From the NCBI GenBank assembly GCA_902472555.1, contig CABROF010000045.1, positions 1-18,391 of the forward strand: a stretch of DNA of 18,391 bases, written 5' to 3'. The first letter of the stretch is position 1; each line of letters starts with the position of its first letter. Source of the DNA: UMGS1851 sp900555605. Its GTDB lineage: Bacteria > Bacillota > Clostridia > UBA1212 > UBA1255. Below the pieces are notes generated by a model that ran no database searches, was not told the origin of the DNA, and was given only the letters and a program-made list of their open reading frames with translations. Both the position numbers and the translations under genes were made by a program. This document shows, one piece after another, positions 1-7,152 of the stretch.

Positions 1-462
1 GCCTCACCAGCCGGCGGAGAAGAAAGCGCGTTTTCCATCAAGACGCTGATCATGATTCTTGCAATCCTCACAGCCGCGTGTCTGCTGATCTGGCTTACAA
101 CGGATTACAGCCGTTTTAAACGCAGGGTGCTGCGCCTGCCGGCTGACCGGGGCCTGCGGCTGGCCTTCAGCCGTTTTGAACGGGCGCTGGGAATCTTTTA
201 CGCAAAACGCGAAGAAACCCAGACCTTTACCGAGTATTTTGACGCGCTGAAGGCGCGGGGCGTATTTGTAAACGAAGAAGCTTTAAATACCTGCGCCGAA
301 ATCATGAATTTGTATTATGAAATCCGGTTTACGGGACGTGCCGCCGAACGGCAGGACTGTGTGCGGATGCTCCGTTTATACGACCGATGGACGCAGCTGA
401 TGAAAAGGCAGTGCGGGAAAATCAGATTCTTTGCGGAACGCTATCTGTTCGGCGATTTGTAA
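1..462 (+). CDS. C-terminal part of a membrane-anchored transglutaminase-like (DUF4129-type) protein, 5' truncated
   Basis: The reading frame is open from the first base and ends at a TAA at 460-462, so the true start lies outside the window. An ATG at 52 exists but falls inside a hydrophobic segment and has no Shine-Dalgarno site, so it is not taken as the start. The visible 153 residues show one membrane helix (roughly residues 15-36 of the visible part), then a basic stop-transfer stretch (FKRRV), then a soluble helical tail of about 110 residues. This tail resembles the C-terminal cytoplasmic DUF4129 segment that follows the transglutaminase domain and last membrane helix in TgpA-like proteins, which in Firmicutes are often encoded after moxR and DUF58 genes. 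The family assignment is an inference from layout and general look, since the diagnostic Cys-His-Asp domain is not in the window. No hairpin terminator follows it. Confidence 0.55.
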   Translation, partial: ASPAGGEESAFSIKTLIMILAILTAACLLIWLTTDYSRFKRRVLRLPADRGLRLAFSRFERALGIFYAKREETQTFTEYFDALKARGVFVNEEALNTCAEIMNLYYEIRFTGRAAERQDCVRMLRLYDRWTQLMKRQCGKIRFFAERYLFGDL

Positions 463-478
463 CGGCAGCATTTTACTC

Positions 479-507
479 TTCTCATTTTCTTATTTTTCAA
501 GTATAAT
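479..507 (+). promoter_or_regulatory. Predicted SigA-type promoter of mecA
   Basis: A perfect -10 box TATAAT lies at 502-507. A weak -35 box TTCTCA lies at 479-484, giving a 17-bp spacer. The predicted start of transcription is near 514, which leaves a leader of about 70 nt before the mecA ATG at 585. The -10 is convincing; the -35 matches the consensus at only four of six positions. Confidence 0.6.
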
Positions 508-512
508 AGTGG

Positions 513-534
513 TGTGGATATAAATATATTCACA
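513..534 (+). promoter_or_regulatory. 22-bp imperfect palindrome at the predicted mecA transcription start
   Basis: TGTGGATAT (513-521) and ATATTCACA (526-534) pair as a 9-bp stem with one G-U pair and the loop AAAT. It sits exactly where the transcript should begin. As DNA it could be an operator; as RNA it would be a 5'-end hairpin. The outer TGTG/CACA arms recall CRP/FNR half sites, but the internal spacing is 12 bp rather than the usual 6 bp between TGTGA and TCACA, so no specific regulator is claimed. Confidence 0.45.
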
Positions 535-584
535 TAGTGCTGTTTGTGCGGCCGCGCTATGCGGCAGAATGGTGGTTGATTGTT

Positions 585-1322
585 ATGAAAATTGAACGTA
601 TCACCGACAATACTGTACGCATTACGCTGAATAAGCGTGATCTCGAGACGCGGAATATCGATGCGGAAAAGCTGAAGATCAATTCTCCCGCATACCAGCA
701 GTTATTGTGGGATATTATTGAGCATGCGGAAATTGAATTCGGTTTTGATGTGTCAGAAGGTCAAATCGTGATTGAAACCACTTCCGGCGTAACCGGTGAA
801 TATATTGTAACGATCACCAGAACCGGAGGATTATCCGACAGTGATTACGCGCAATCCGGCGGACAGGAAATTTCCGGAGATTTAAATAAATTGATGGCGG
901 AACGGATTTTGGAGTCCCTCAGGACGGGCTCCGCGCCGGAGCCGGGTGCAGGGCAGAGCTTGAAGGGAGCCAAGGAGCGCCTTTCCGGTGAGTTGGATGA
1001 GGTTCCGGAGCTCATGCTTCAGGATGAGAAGTATGATGTGCTTTATTTTTCAGATTTTGAGAATCTGATTCTGCTGCTGCATTCGAATCCCCGTTTTAAA
1101 GCGGTTCCGGCCCAGCTGTATTCGTATCAGAAGGGTTATTATCTTGTACTGAAAGTAGCGAAACGAAATCTGAGCATAATCAATCAGCTGGAGCATGCGG
1201 CTCCGGAATTCGGAGGAATTTATGTGGTATCGGAAATTTTCCGCCCGATTTTAGAGGAGCATGGAAATTTATTGCTGAAACGCGGAGCAATTGCGAAGCT
1301 GACAAAGTATTTTAACGAATAG
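585..1322 (+). CDS. mecA: MecA-family adaptor protein for ClpC
   Basis: Predicted 245-residue cytoplasmic adaptor that delivers substrates to the ClpC AAA+ unfoldase and so to ClpCP proteolysis. The N-terminus (MKIERITDNTVRI, with a following segment ending near residue 75) has the form of the MecA substrate-binding domain. An acidic, Gly/Pro-rich linker covers roughly residues 85-140. The C-terminal part (about 145-240) contains the typical LYFSDFENLI segment and the YYLVL strand of the ClpC-binding domain. It is slightly longer than Bacillus subtilis MecA (218 residues), mainly in the linker. The reading frame extends up to an ATG at 537, but the start at 585 is chosen because the family N-terminus begins there and GGTGG at 571-575 is properly spaced. 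The gene stands alone between its own promoter and terminator. In Bacillus MecA targets the competence factor ComK; the target here is unknown. Confidence 0.85.
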   Translation: MKIERITDNTVRITLNKRDLETRNIDAEKLKINSPAYQQLLWDIIEHAEIEFGFDVSEGQIVIETTSGVTGEYIVTITRTGGLSDSDYAQSGGQEISGDLNKLMAERILESLRTGSAPEPGAGQSLKGAKERLSGELDEVPELMLQDEKYDVLYFSDFENLILLLHSNPRFKAVPAQLYSYQKGYYLVLKVAKRNLSIINQLEHAAPEFGGIYVVSEIFRPILEEHGNLLLKRGAIAKLTKYFNE

Positions 1323-1343
1323 ACGTATAGAAAGCAGAGAGAT

Positions 1344-1391
1344 CGGACCGGCGGGCGAAGAATGGCGGCGCCCGCGGTCCGGTTTTTATTT
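1344..1391 (+). terminator. Rho-independent terminator after mecA
   Basis: A GC-rich stem of about 13 bp pairs 1344-1357 with 1369-1381, with one bulged G on the 5' arm. It is followed by the T-rich tract TTTTTATTTTT. It lies about 20 nt after the mecA stop codon. Confidence 0.85.
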
Positions 1392-1440
1392 TTGAAAAAA
1401 ATCTGCAGCCGAGGGCTGGAATATTTTGCTTCTCGTTATA

Positions 1441-1469
1441 TTGTCTTTTTTTGAAAAAAAAGCTATACT
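1441..1469 (+). promoter_or_regulatory. Predicted SigA-type promoter of the radC-mre operon
   Basis: The -35 box TTGTCT (1441-1446) and -10 box TATACT (1464-1469) are separated by exactly 17 bp. Transcription would start near 1476, about 70 nt before the radC ATG. This is the only clear promoter for the five-gene operon. Confidence 0.7.
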
Positions 1470-1545
1470 ATAACCTGTACGGCATTTTGCAGTCTCTGTC
1501 AAAAACGCACCAGGCGAATGTCCAAAACGATTTTCGGAGGTGCAG

Positions 1546-2259
1546 ATGGAAAAACTTGCGACAATGAAAATGTTACCTGAGAGTGAGCGTCCGTATGAAA
1601 GAATCATGCAGTACGGTGCGGCTGCGCTGAGTGATGCTGAGCTTTTAGCGGTCATTATCAAGTCCGGGACGAGACAGGCCACGGCCGTTGAGGTTGCAAC
1701 GGGGCTGCTGGCCGAGTACGGCAGTTTGATTGAATTGGGAAACCAAAGTATTTCAGACCTCATACATGCGGACGGTATTGGAAAGGTAAAGGCTGTTCAG
1801 ATTATGGCCGTTTGTGAATTAGGAAAACGGATCGGCCGGGGAGTGGGCGCGAAACGGGTACGGATATCCGGAATCGGTCAGCTCGGAAGTATGTTTTTGG
1901 CCGAAATGGCAAGACTGAACAAAGAGATTTTCAAGGTGGTGCTGTTAGATAAAAAATGGCAGATTATAAAAGATATCAATATTTCGGTAGGAACCATTGA
2001 TCAGACGATCGTTCATCCGAGAGAGGTATTTTATGAAGCAGTCAGACACGCTGCTTCTGCCGTTGTACTGGTGCATAATCATCCCAGCGGAGATTGTGAG
2101 CCGAGTAAACAGGACCTTGCTGTAACCGCCAGGCTGATGCGGGCCGGGGAGGTCATGGGGATTGAGGTTGTTGATCATTTTATTATCGGCAACGGAACAT
2201 ACAGAAGTCTGTTCCAAGCCGGATATATGGAACATTTGAAGGGCGATTCGAATCGCTAA
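1546..2259 (+). CDS. radC: RadC-family JAMM/MPN+ domain protein
   Basis: Predicted 237-residue protein of the RadC (UPF0758) family. Its N-terminal part holds a helix-hairpin-helix-like segment (HADGIGKVKAVQ, about residues 75-86). The C-terminal half is an MPN+/JAMM putative metalloprotease domain with the motif HNHPSGD and PSKQD, giving probable zinc ligands H177, H179 and D190. The reading frame can start at a GTG at 1540, but that codon overlaps the GGAGG Shine-Dalgarno site (1536-1540), so the ATG at 1546 is preferred with a 5-nt spacing. It is the first gene of an operon with mreBCD, a gene order known from Bacillus. The historical link to DNA repair has been questioned and the biochemical role of RadC remains uncertain. 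The family call is firm. Confidence 0.93.
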   Translation: MEKLATMKMLPESERPYERIMQYGAAALSDAELLAVIIKSGTRQATAVEVATGLLAEYGSLIELGNQSISDLIHADGIGKVKAVQIMAVCELGKRIGRGVGAKRVRISGIGQLGSMFLAEMARLNKEIFKVVLLDKKWQIIKDINISVGTIDQTIVHPREVFYEAVRHAASAVVLVHNHPSGDCEPSKQDLAVTARLMRAGEVMGIEVVDHFIIGNGTYRSLFQAGYMEHLKGDSNR

Positions 2260-2288
2260 ATTTTCAGCTGATTAAGGAGTTGTAGTGA

Positions 2289-3296
2289 ATGGCAAAGGAC
2301 ATCGGAATCGATTTGGGTACAGCGAACACGCTTGTTCATGTACGCGGAAAAGGAATCGTCATCAGAGAACCATCTGTTGTAGCAATAAATAAAAATACCG
2401 GTGAAGTGCTGGATGTCGGGTACGGAGCAAAGCGCATGATCGGCAGGACTCCGAGCAGCATTGTGGCGATCCGTCCGCTGAAAGACGGTGTAATTGCCGA
2501 TTTTGACGTAACGGAGCAGATGCTGAAATATTTTATCCGCAAAGCAGTGGCCGGCGCGGGGATCGGAAAGCCGAACCTGATCATATGCGTACCCTCCGGC
2601 GTTACGGAAGTGGAACGCATGGCGGTGCAGGAGGCGGCGGAAAAGGCCGGTGCCAAAAAGAATCCGATCCTGTTTGAGGAGCCTATGCTTGCCGCCATCG
2701 GAGCAGGTCTGGATATTTCCGAGGCAACCGGATGTATGGTGGGGGACATCGGCGGGGGGACGAGCGAGGTCGCCGTTATCTCCATGGGCGGAATCGTAAA
2801 TTCAAAATCCCTGCGGATCGCAGGAGACGAGTTGGATAACTCGATTATGGTTTATGCAAAAAAAGAGCACAATCTTTTGATCGGCGAACGGACTGCCGAA
2901 GAGATCAAGGTTACCATAGGCGCGGCATATCCGAAGCCGCAGGAGGAATACATGGATATCAGAGGCAGGGATATGCTCACCGGCCTTCCGAAGAACGTGC
3001 GTATTTCATCTTCGGAAATTGTCGATGCAATTAAGGAGCCCGTTGCCGCCATTGTGGATTCTATCAAAGAAGCGTTGGAGGTCACTCCTCCGGAGCTGGC
3101 TGCTGATATTATGGATAAGGGGATTATGCTCACCGGCGGGGGCGCCCTGCTGAGCGGTCTGGACAAGATTATCAAGCTGGAAACCGGCATGCCCGTATTG
3201 ATTGCGGAATCTCCTTTGGACTGTGTAGCCCTTGGGACGGGAAAATGTCTTGAAGAGGGAAACCTGAGAAGAGTTCTCTATATGAACAGAGCCTAA
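2289..3296 (+). CDS. mreB: Rod shape-determining actin homologue MreB
   Basis: Full-length 335-residue bacterial actin homologue. It polymerises on ATP binding under the membrane and guides the lateral cell-wall elongation machine. Visible actin-fold motifs are phosphate-1 (GIDLGTANT, about residues 5-13), phosphate-2 (GDIGGGTSEV, about 152-161) and the adenosine motif (GIMLTGGGA, near 278-286). An AAGGAG Shine-Dalgarno site at 2274-2279 sits 9 nt before the ATG, 29 nt after radC. Position in the radC-mreBCD order favours MreB over its paralogues Mbl or MreBH, although sequence alone does not settle that. Confidence 0.96.
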   Translation: MAKDIGIDLGTANTLVHVRGKGIVIREPSVVAINKNTGEVLDVGYGAKRMIGRTPSSIVAIRPLKDGVIADFDVTEQMLKYFIRKAVAGAGIGKPNLIICVPSGVTEVERMAVQEAAEKAGAKKNPILFEEPMLAAIGAGLDISEATGCMVGDIGGGTSEVAVISMGGIVNSKSLRIAGDELDNSIMVYAKKEHNLLIGERTAEEIKVTIGAAYPKPQEEYMDIRGRDMLTGLPKNVRISSSEIVDAIKEPVAAIVDSIKEALEVTPPELAADIMDKGIMLTGGGALLSGLDKIIKLETGMPVLIAESPLDCVALGTGKCLEEGNLRRVLYMNRA

Positions 3297-3417
3297 GCGG
3301 ATTTGTATTTCTTTAGGGGCGCAGGCATAAAATATCTCCAGAAACGCCGCGTTTGGTAAACAGAACTGCTGCCTTTTCATCTTTTATTCGAGCCGCCCCG
3401 GCGATATGGAGGTCAGA
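3297..3417 (+). other. 121-bp mreB-mreC spacer
   Basis: This is the longest gap inside an otherwise compact operon. It contains a short hairpin (AAACG-CCG-CGTTT, near 3343-3355), a possible long-range pairing of GGGGCG (3316-3321) with CGCCCC (3394-3399), and a weak promoter-like pair TTGTAT (3303-3308) and TAAAAT (3328-3333) with a 19-bp spacer. No terminator with a U tract is present, so the operon is expected to read through. Confidence 0.3.
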
Positions 3418-4260
3418 ATGCCGAAACGAATTAAAAATACGATTTTTATCCTTTTGATCATTACCGTCTTTTTGATTGTGATCTTGTTTATTTCAAGTAA
3501 TCCGGACAGCAAGTTGCATTCGCTGTACAAGGCTGTCAGTGCGCCGTTTCAGCTGATTCAGAGAGGATTCACTTCGGTGGGAAAGGGAATCAGCCAGAGA
3601 CTGGCGGTCCTTTCCGATTACAGTGATATCCGCGACCGTCTGAACGAACTGCAGTCGGAAAATGACCGCCTTTCCGTGCAGCAGGAGGAATATGAGCGGC
3701 TGCAGCAGGAGAATGAGGAGCTTCGTGCACTGCTGGATCTGAAGGCGTATTTTACTGACTATCATATGGTGGCCGCAAATATTATTGCGCAGGATGTTAC
3801 GGATTGGTTCAACGAACTGACGATTGACCGCGGAACAGCAGACGGACTGTATGACGGAAGCGTTGTCATTACATCAAAGGGCTTAGTAGGAATTGTCTAT
3901 AACGCGGGGCCTTTTTCTTCAAAAGTCAGGACCGTTGCGGATGAACAAAACACGGTTATGGGCAGAATTGCGCGGAATAACGAGCTGGTCAGAGTGCGGG
4001 GCATGTCCTATGAAAATTATGTGCGGCAGCTGAAGCTTGACCGTATTACCGCCGGTACGGATTTATATGTCGGAGATGTCATTATCACTGCGGAAAGCGG
4101 AGGCGTATATCCGAAGGGCCTTGTGATCGGAACGGTAGTTGAGGTGAATCTTTCCTCCGGATCGGAACGTTCCGCCGTCATAGAGCCTGCGGTGAATTTA
4201 GGCAGAATCAGCGAGGTTTATGTACTTGTCAGCCGGGACGGCAAGGCGGAGGGCGAATAA
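3418..4260 (+). CDS. mreC: Rod shape-determining protein MreC
   Basis: Predicted 280-residue bitopic membrane protein of the elongasome, linking MreB and MreD inside to PBP2 outside. A single membrane helix lies at about residues 9-28. It is followed by a coiled coil (about 62-103, rich in Leu/Glu with LQSENDRL and LQQENEEL heptads) and a beta-rich extracytoplasmic domain. The motif VITSKGLVGIV and the later YPKGLVIGTV are typical of MreC. The frame could begin at an ATG at 3406, but that ATG overlaps the GGAGG Shine-Dalgarno site at 3408-3412; the ATG at 3418, five bases after it, is preferred. The stop codon is almost contiguous with the GTG start of mreD, suggesting translational coupling. 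Confidence 0.95.
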   Translation: MPKRIKNTIFILLIITVFLIVILFISSNPDSKLHSLYKAVSAPFQLIQRGFTSVGKGISQRLAVLSDYSDIRDRLNELQSENDRLSVQQEEYERLQQENEELRALLDLKAYFTDYHMVAANIIAQDVTDWFNELTIDRGTADGLYDGSVVITSKGLVGIVYNAGPFSSKVRTVADEQNTVMGRIARNNELVRVRGMSYENYVRQLKLDRITAGTDLYVGDVIITAESGGVYPKGLVIGTVVEVNLSSGSERSAVIEPAVNLGRISEVYVLVSRDGKAEGE

Positions 4261-4261
4261 T

Positions 4262-4807
4262 GTGAAAAACAAAAGAGGGCATATCCTGTTCTGCGCGATT
4301 GGAGTGATTCTGCTTTCCGTCATTCAGGAGGGTTTTTTTAACTATGCCAGGCTTTTTGGCGTGAAGCCGAATATTTTACTTGTATTTCTTTATCTTTTGG
4401 CTGTGCGGCTGCCTGTCCGCCAGGCCCTGGTGGCAGGGGTATGTACGGGGCTGTACATAGATATTCTTTACAGCAGATTTTTGGGGCTTTATGCTTTGCT
4501 GTTTATGTATTTCGCGGTGTTTGCGGCAGGCCTCAGCTACGGCCCGCTCAAGGAAAACAGGCTTTGGATGGCCGGCATGGCGCCGCCCTTTTTTATTTTA
4601 TTTGGCATGGCGGAAAGTTTTGTGGTACGCTTACTCATGATGTATACCTCCGGTACGGCCGTGCTGTATGAAAGCTACGGACGCCATATGCTGGAACGGA
4701 TTTTACCCGTGGCATTTTATAATCTTCTGGTCTTTGCGGTCCTGTTCTTTCCGGTCTCGTTTGCCTGGAGAAAGCTGGATCCGGAGCAAAAAACGTTATA
4801 TTGCTGA
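4262..4807 (+). CDS. mreD: Rod shape-determining membrane protein MreD
   Basis: Predicted 181-residue integral membrane protein with about five to six hydrophobic segments, matching MreD in size, hydrophobicity and position after mreC. The GTG at 4262 is chosen as start because GGAGGG (4248-4253) lies 8 nt upstream, inside the end of mreC, and the protein then opens with a short basic segment before the first helix. The frame is also open further upstream to an ATG at 4220, but that would give a hydrophilic extension overlapping mreC. MreD is poorly conserved in sequence, so the call leans on topology and operon order. Confidence 0.9.
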   Translation: MKNKRGHILFCAIGVILLSVIQEGFFNYARLFGVKPNILLVFLYLLAVRLPVRQALVAGVCTGLYIDILYSRFLGLYALLFMYFAVFAAGLSYGPLKENRLWMAGMAPPFFILFGMAESFVVRLLMMYTSGTAVLYESYGRHMLERILPVAFYNLLVFAVLFFPVSFAWRKLDPEQKTLYC

Positions 4808-4809
4808 CA

Positions 4810-4840
4810 GGCGGTACGCCGCAGCGGCGGATCCCGCCGC
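4810..4840 (+). promoter_or_regulatory. Two adjacent GC hairpins just before the mrdA start
   Basis: GGCG-GTA-CGCC (4810-4820) and the perfect 7-bp stem GCGGCGG-ATC-CCGCCGC (4824-4840) lie between the mreD stop and the mrdA start. There is no following U tract, so this is unlikely to terminate transcription. It may influence mRNA processing or the efficiency with which mrdA is translated. Confidence 0.45.
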
Positions 4841-4849
4841 ACAGTTAGG

Positions 4850-7024
4850 ATGGTGCTTTTTGTGCTGCAGGAAAATTGGACGAATTTAAAAGAAAAAATT
4901 ATCGCCGTGCTGAAAAACAGATGCTTTTATATCGGGGTCATTGTTTTTCTCGTAATGCTGCTGCTGATCGGCCGTTTATATCATCTGCAGATCGTAAACG
5001 GAGATGAATATAACAGAAAGGCGGACCGCGTCATCGGAAATATCGTGTCTTTAGCCGTGGATACGCCGCGGGGAAATATTTATGACCGCAACGGAATTCT
5101 GCTGGCCACTACGCGCGCCTCGTATAAAGTGCAGATGACGAATGTCAATAAAGAACAGTCGTTCCGTGATGAAATGTATTTGAAGCTGATTGAGCTGTTT
5201 GAGGCAAATGACGATGTATATACAAACGGACTGGCCAGATATCTTGCTTCACCGGACGAGTGGGGAAGTCAGCTGAAGGGGGAGGATAAGAGTCAGGAAC
5301 GCGCGAATTGGATCAATCATATCGCCATTAAAAAGTCGGATCGTGACGGGATTACAACGGCGCGGGATGCATTTGCGTATCTGCGCAATGTGCGCTTTAA
5401 ACTCGATGCCTCCTACACGGATGAACAAGCATATAAAATCATGATCATCCGCTACCAGACATTTCGTTACGGCTTGAGCTATCTTACGCCTACGACGCTG
5501 GCAACAGATGTCTCCGAAGAGACAATGGAAACGATTGAAGCGCGGTATCTGGAATTTCCGGGGGTCACTACAGAAGAAACCTATTTTCGAGAATATGTCG
5601 GGACAGAACCCCTTAGCCATGTGATCGGCTATGTACGAGCCATCAGCAGTGAAGAATATGAAGTGATGAAAGAGGAAGGCTATGCCAATGACGATATCAT
5701 CGGCAAGGTGGGCATCGAAAAAGCGGCAGAGGCGCTGCTGCGGGGAGAAAAAGGGGTTCGGGAGGTATATCTGGAGGACGGAATGGTAAGAGAGTATTCC
5801 TATCAGGCTCCGGTTCCGGGCAATGACCTGTATCTGACGATTGATTATAATCTGCAGAAGGCTGTTCTTGAAACCTTAGAACGCAATATTCAGAAGATCG
5901 CGGCTTCGGCAGACGGCAAAAACAATTTCGGAGACGCCGCGGCAGGCGCCGTCGTTGTTATGAACGTCAAAACCGGAGAGGTTTTGGCAATGGCCAATTA
6001 TCCGACTTATGACAACAGTATCTTTTTGCAGCCGTCTTCCAACCAAGAAGCGCAGCAGGCGATTACCGATTTGTTTCAGGACCCGACCTCGCCCAGCCTG
6101 AATCGGGCGGCACAGGGCTTATATCCGGTGGGGTCCACCATTAAGCCGCTTATCGCCGTTGCAGGCTTGGAGTCCGGCGCTACAGATGTGAACAGAGAGG
6201 TGGTCTGCAGGGGAATCATTGAATTCAACAATCATACGCATACCTGTCTGTCTTCACACGGCAGTATCTCTATGATCCGCGCAATATCCGAGTCGTGCAA
6301 TATTTATTTTCAGCAGATTGCCGTCGATATGGGGATTGAAACAGTGGATCAATGGGCAAAAACCTTTGGACTGGCTGAAAAAACCGGCATCGAAATCAGT
6401 GAATACACAGGATACAGAAGCAATCCCGAGACGATGAAAATCAAAGAATCTGATATTTATCATATTTGGAGTGATTCCGATACCGCACAGACTGCCATCG
6501 GACAGCTGTATACCCTCTTTACCCCGCTTCAGCTGTGCCGCTATGCGGCGGCGCTCGGCAACGGCGGCTATTTGCGTACTCCGTATCTGATTGATTCCGT
6601 ACTTGCAAAGGACGGTACTGTCATTTCCGATAACAGTGAAAAACAAGCGGCTTATTCGAAAATTGATGTCAGCGCCTATGCATTGTCTCAGGTAAAGGCC
6701 GGTATGGTGGATATGGCAAACCGTAACAGTCAGGCAAAGGAAGCCTTCAAAGGGTTGGGCCAGGGATTTGTGGCGGCCAAAACCGGAACGCCTGAAACCG
6801 GAATGGAGGCCTTTGGCCACAGCTCCCATTCGCTGGTAATCTGCTATGCACCTGCGGATGATCCGGAAATTGCCATCTCCATCGTCATTGAACACGGAAC
6901 CTGGGGCAGCAACTCACTCCCCATCGCCGGTGATGTAATCAAGGCTTATTTTGGCGAAACCTATATCGATAGCTGGAATCACGCCCGGCAGGAAGGGTAC
7001 ACCTGGCAGAGTCTGATCCGATAG
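4850..7024 (+). CDS. mrdA: Penicillin-binding protein 2 (class B transpeptidase of the elongasome)
   Basis: Predicted 724-residue class B penicillin-binding protein that crosslinks lateral-wall peptidoglycan. It has a short cytoplasmic tail, one membrane helix (about residues 28-46), a dimerisation domain opening with RGNIYDRNGILLA, and a C-terminal transpeptidase domain. Active-site motifs are all present: nucleophile S429 with K432 (STIK), S482-C-N484, and K644-T-G (KTGT). There are no PASTA repeats. The mreBCD context argues for PBP2/MrdA rather than FtsI or SpoVD. The start is uncertain: the ATG at 4850 has almost no Shine-Dalgarno site, and a GTG at 4862 lies 11 nt after AGGA (4847-4850). 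Either gives the same membrane anchor. It is the last gene of the operon. Confidence 0.93.
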   Translation: MVLFVLQENWTNLKEKIIAVLKNRCFYIGVIVFLVMLLLIGRLYHLQIVNGDEYNRKADRVIGNIVSLAVDTPRGNIYDRNGILLATTRASYKVQMTNVNKEQSFRDEMYLKLIELFEANDDVYTNGLARYLASPDEWGSQLKGEDKSQERANWINHIAIKKSDRDGITTARDAFAYLRNVRFKLDASYTDEQAYKIMIIRYQTFRYGLSYLTPTTLATDVSEETMETIEARYLEFPGVTTEETYFREYVGTEPLSHVIGYVRAISSEEYEVMKEEGYANDDIIGKVGIEKAAEALLRGEKGVREVYLEDGMVREYSYQAPVPGNDLYLTIDYNLQKAVLETLERNIQKIAASADGKNNFGDAAAGAVVVMNVKTGEVLAMANYPTYDNSIFLQPSSNQEAQQAITDLFQDPTSPSLNRAAQGLYPVGSTIKPLIAVAGLESGATDVNREVVCRGIIEFNNHTHTCLSSHGSISMIRAISESCNIYFQQIAVDMGIETVDQWAKTFGLAEKTGIEISEYTGYRSNPETMKIKESDIYHIWSDSDTAQTAIGQLYTLFTPLQLCRYAAALGNGGYLRTPYLIDSVLAKDGTVISDNSEKQAAYSKIDVSAYALSQVKAGMVDMANRNSQAKEAFKGLGQGFVAAKTGTPETGMEAFGHSSHSLVICYAPADDPEIAISIVIEHGTWGSNSLPIAGDVIKAYFGETYIDSWNHARQEGYTWQSLIR

Positions 7025-7066
7025 CCGAATACAGGATTTTCACATAAAACCGCGGTACGACGCCAG

Positions 7067-7094
7067 CCGCAAAGCTGCCGCGTTTGCGGTTTTT
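7067..7094 (+). terminator. Rho-independent terminator of the radC-mre-mrdA operon
   Basis: CCGCAAA (7067-7073) pairs perfectly with TTTGCGG (7083-7089) and is followed directly by TTTTT. It lies about 43 nt after the mrdA stop. Its 3' arm also carries the -35 box of the next promoter. Confidence 0.75.
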
Positions 7095-7112
7095 CTTATT
7101 TTGTGCTATACT
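7084..7112 (+). promoter_or_regulatory. Extended -10 promoter of the citrate synthase gene
   Basis: The -10 box TATACT (7107-7112) is preceded by TGC, forming an extended -10. A partial -35 box TTGCGG (7084-7089) lies 17 bp upstream. Transcription would start near 7119, about 34 nt before the ATG. The -35 box lies in the 3' arm of the upstream terminator stem. Confidence 0.65.
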
Positions 7113-7152
7113 AATCGAGATAAACAAATTTATATGGAAGAAGGTGGGCGCT

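Noticed and set aside
513..534. Reading the mecA dyad as a CRP/FNR site
   Set aside because: The half sites resemble TGTGA/TCACA but are separated by 12 bp instead of about 6 bp, and the left half reads TGTGG.
1386..1763. 125-codon minus-strand frame covering the radC promoter
   Set aside because: It crosses a predicted promoter and the start of radC, has no ribosome-binding site and resembles no family.
6254..6895. 213-codon open frame on the minus strand within mrdA
   Set aside because: It lies opposite the PBP2 transpeptidase domain, whose SxxK, SxN and KTG motifs are all on the plus strand; the antisense product has no recognisable domain or ribosome-binding site.
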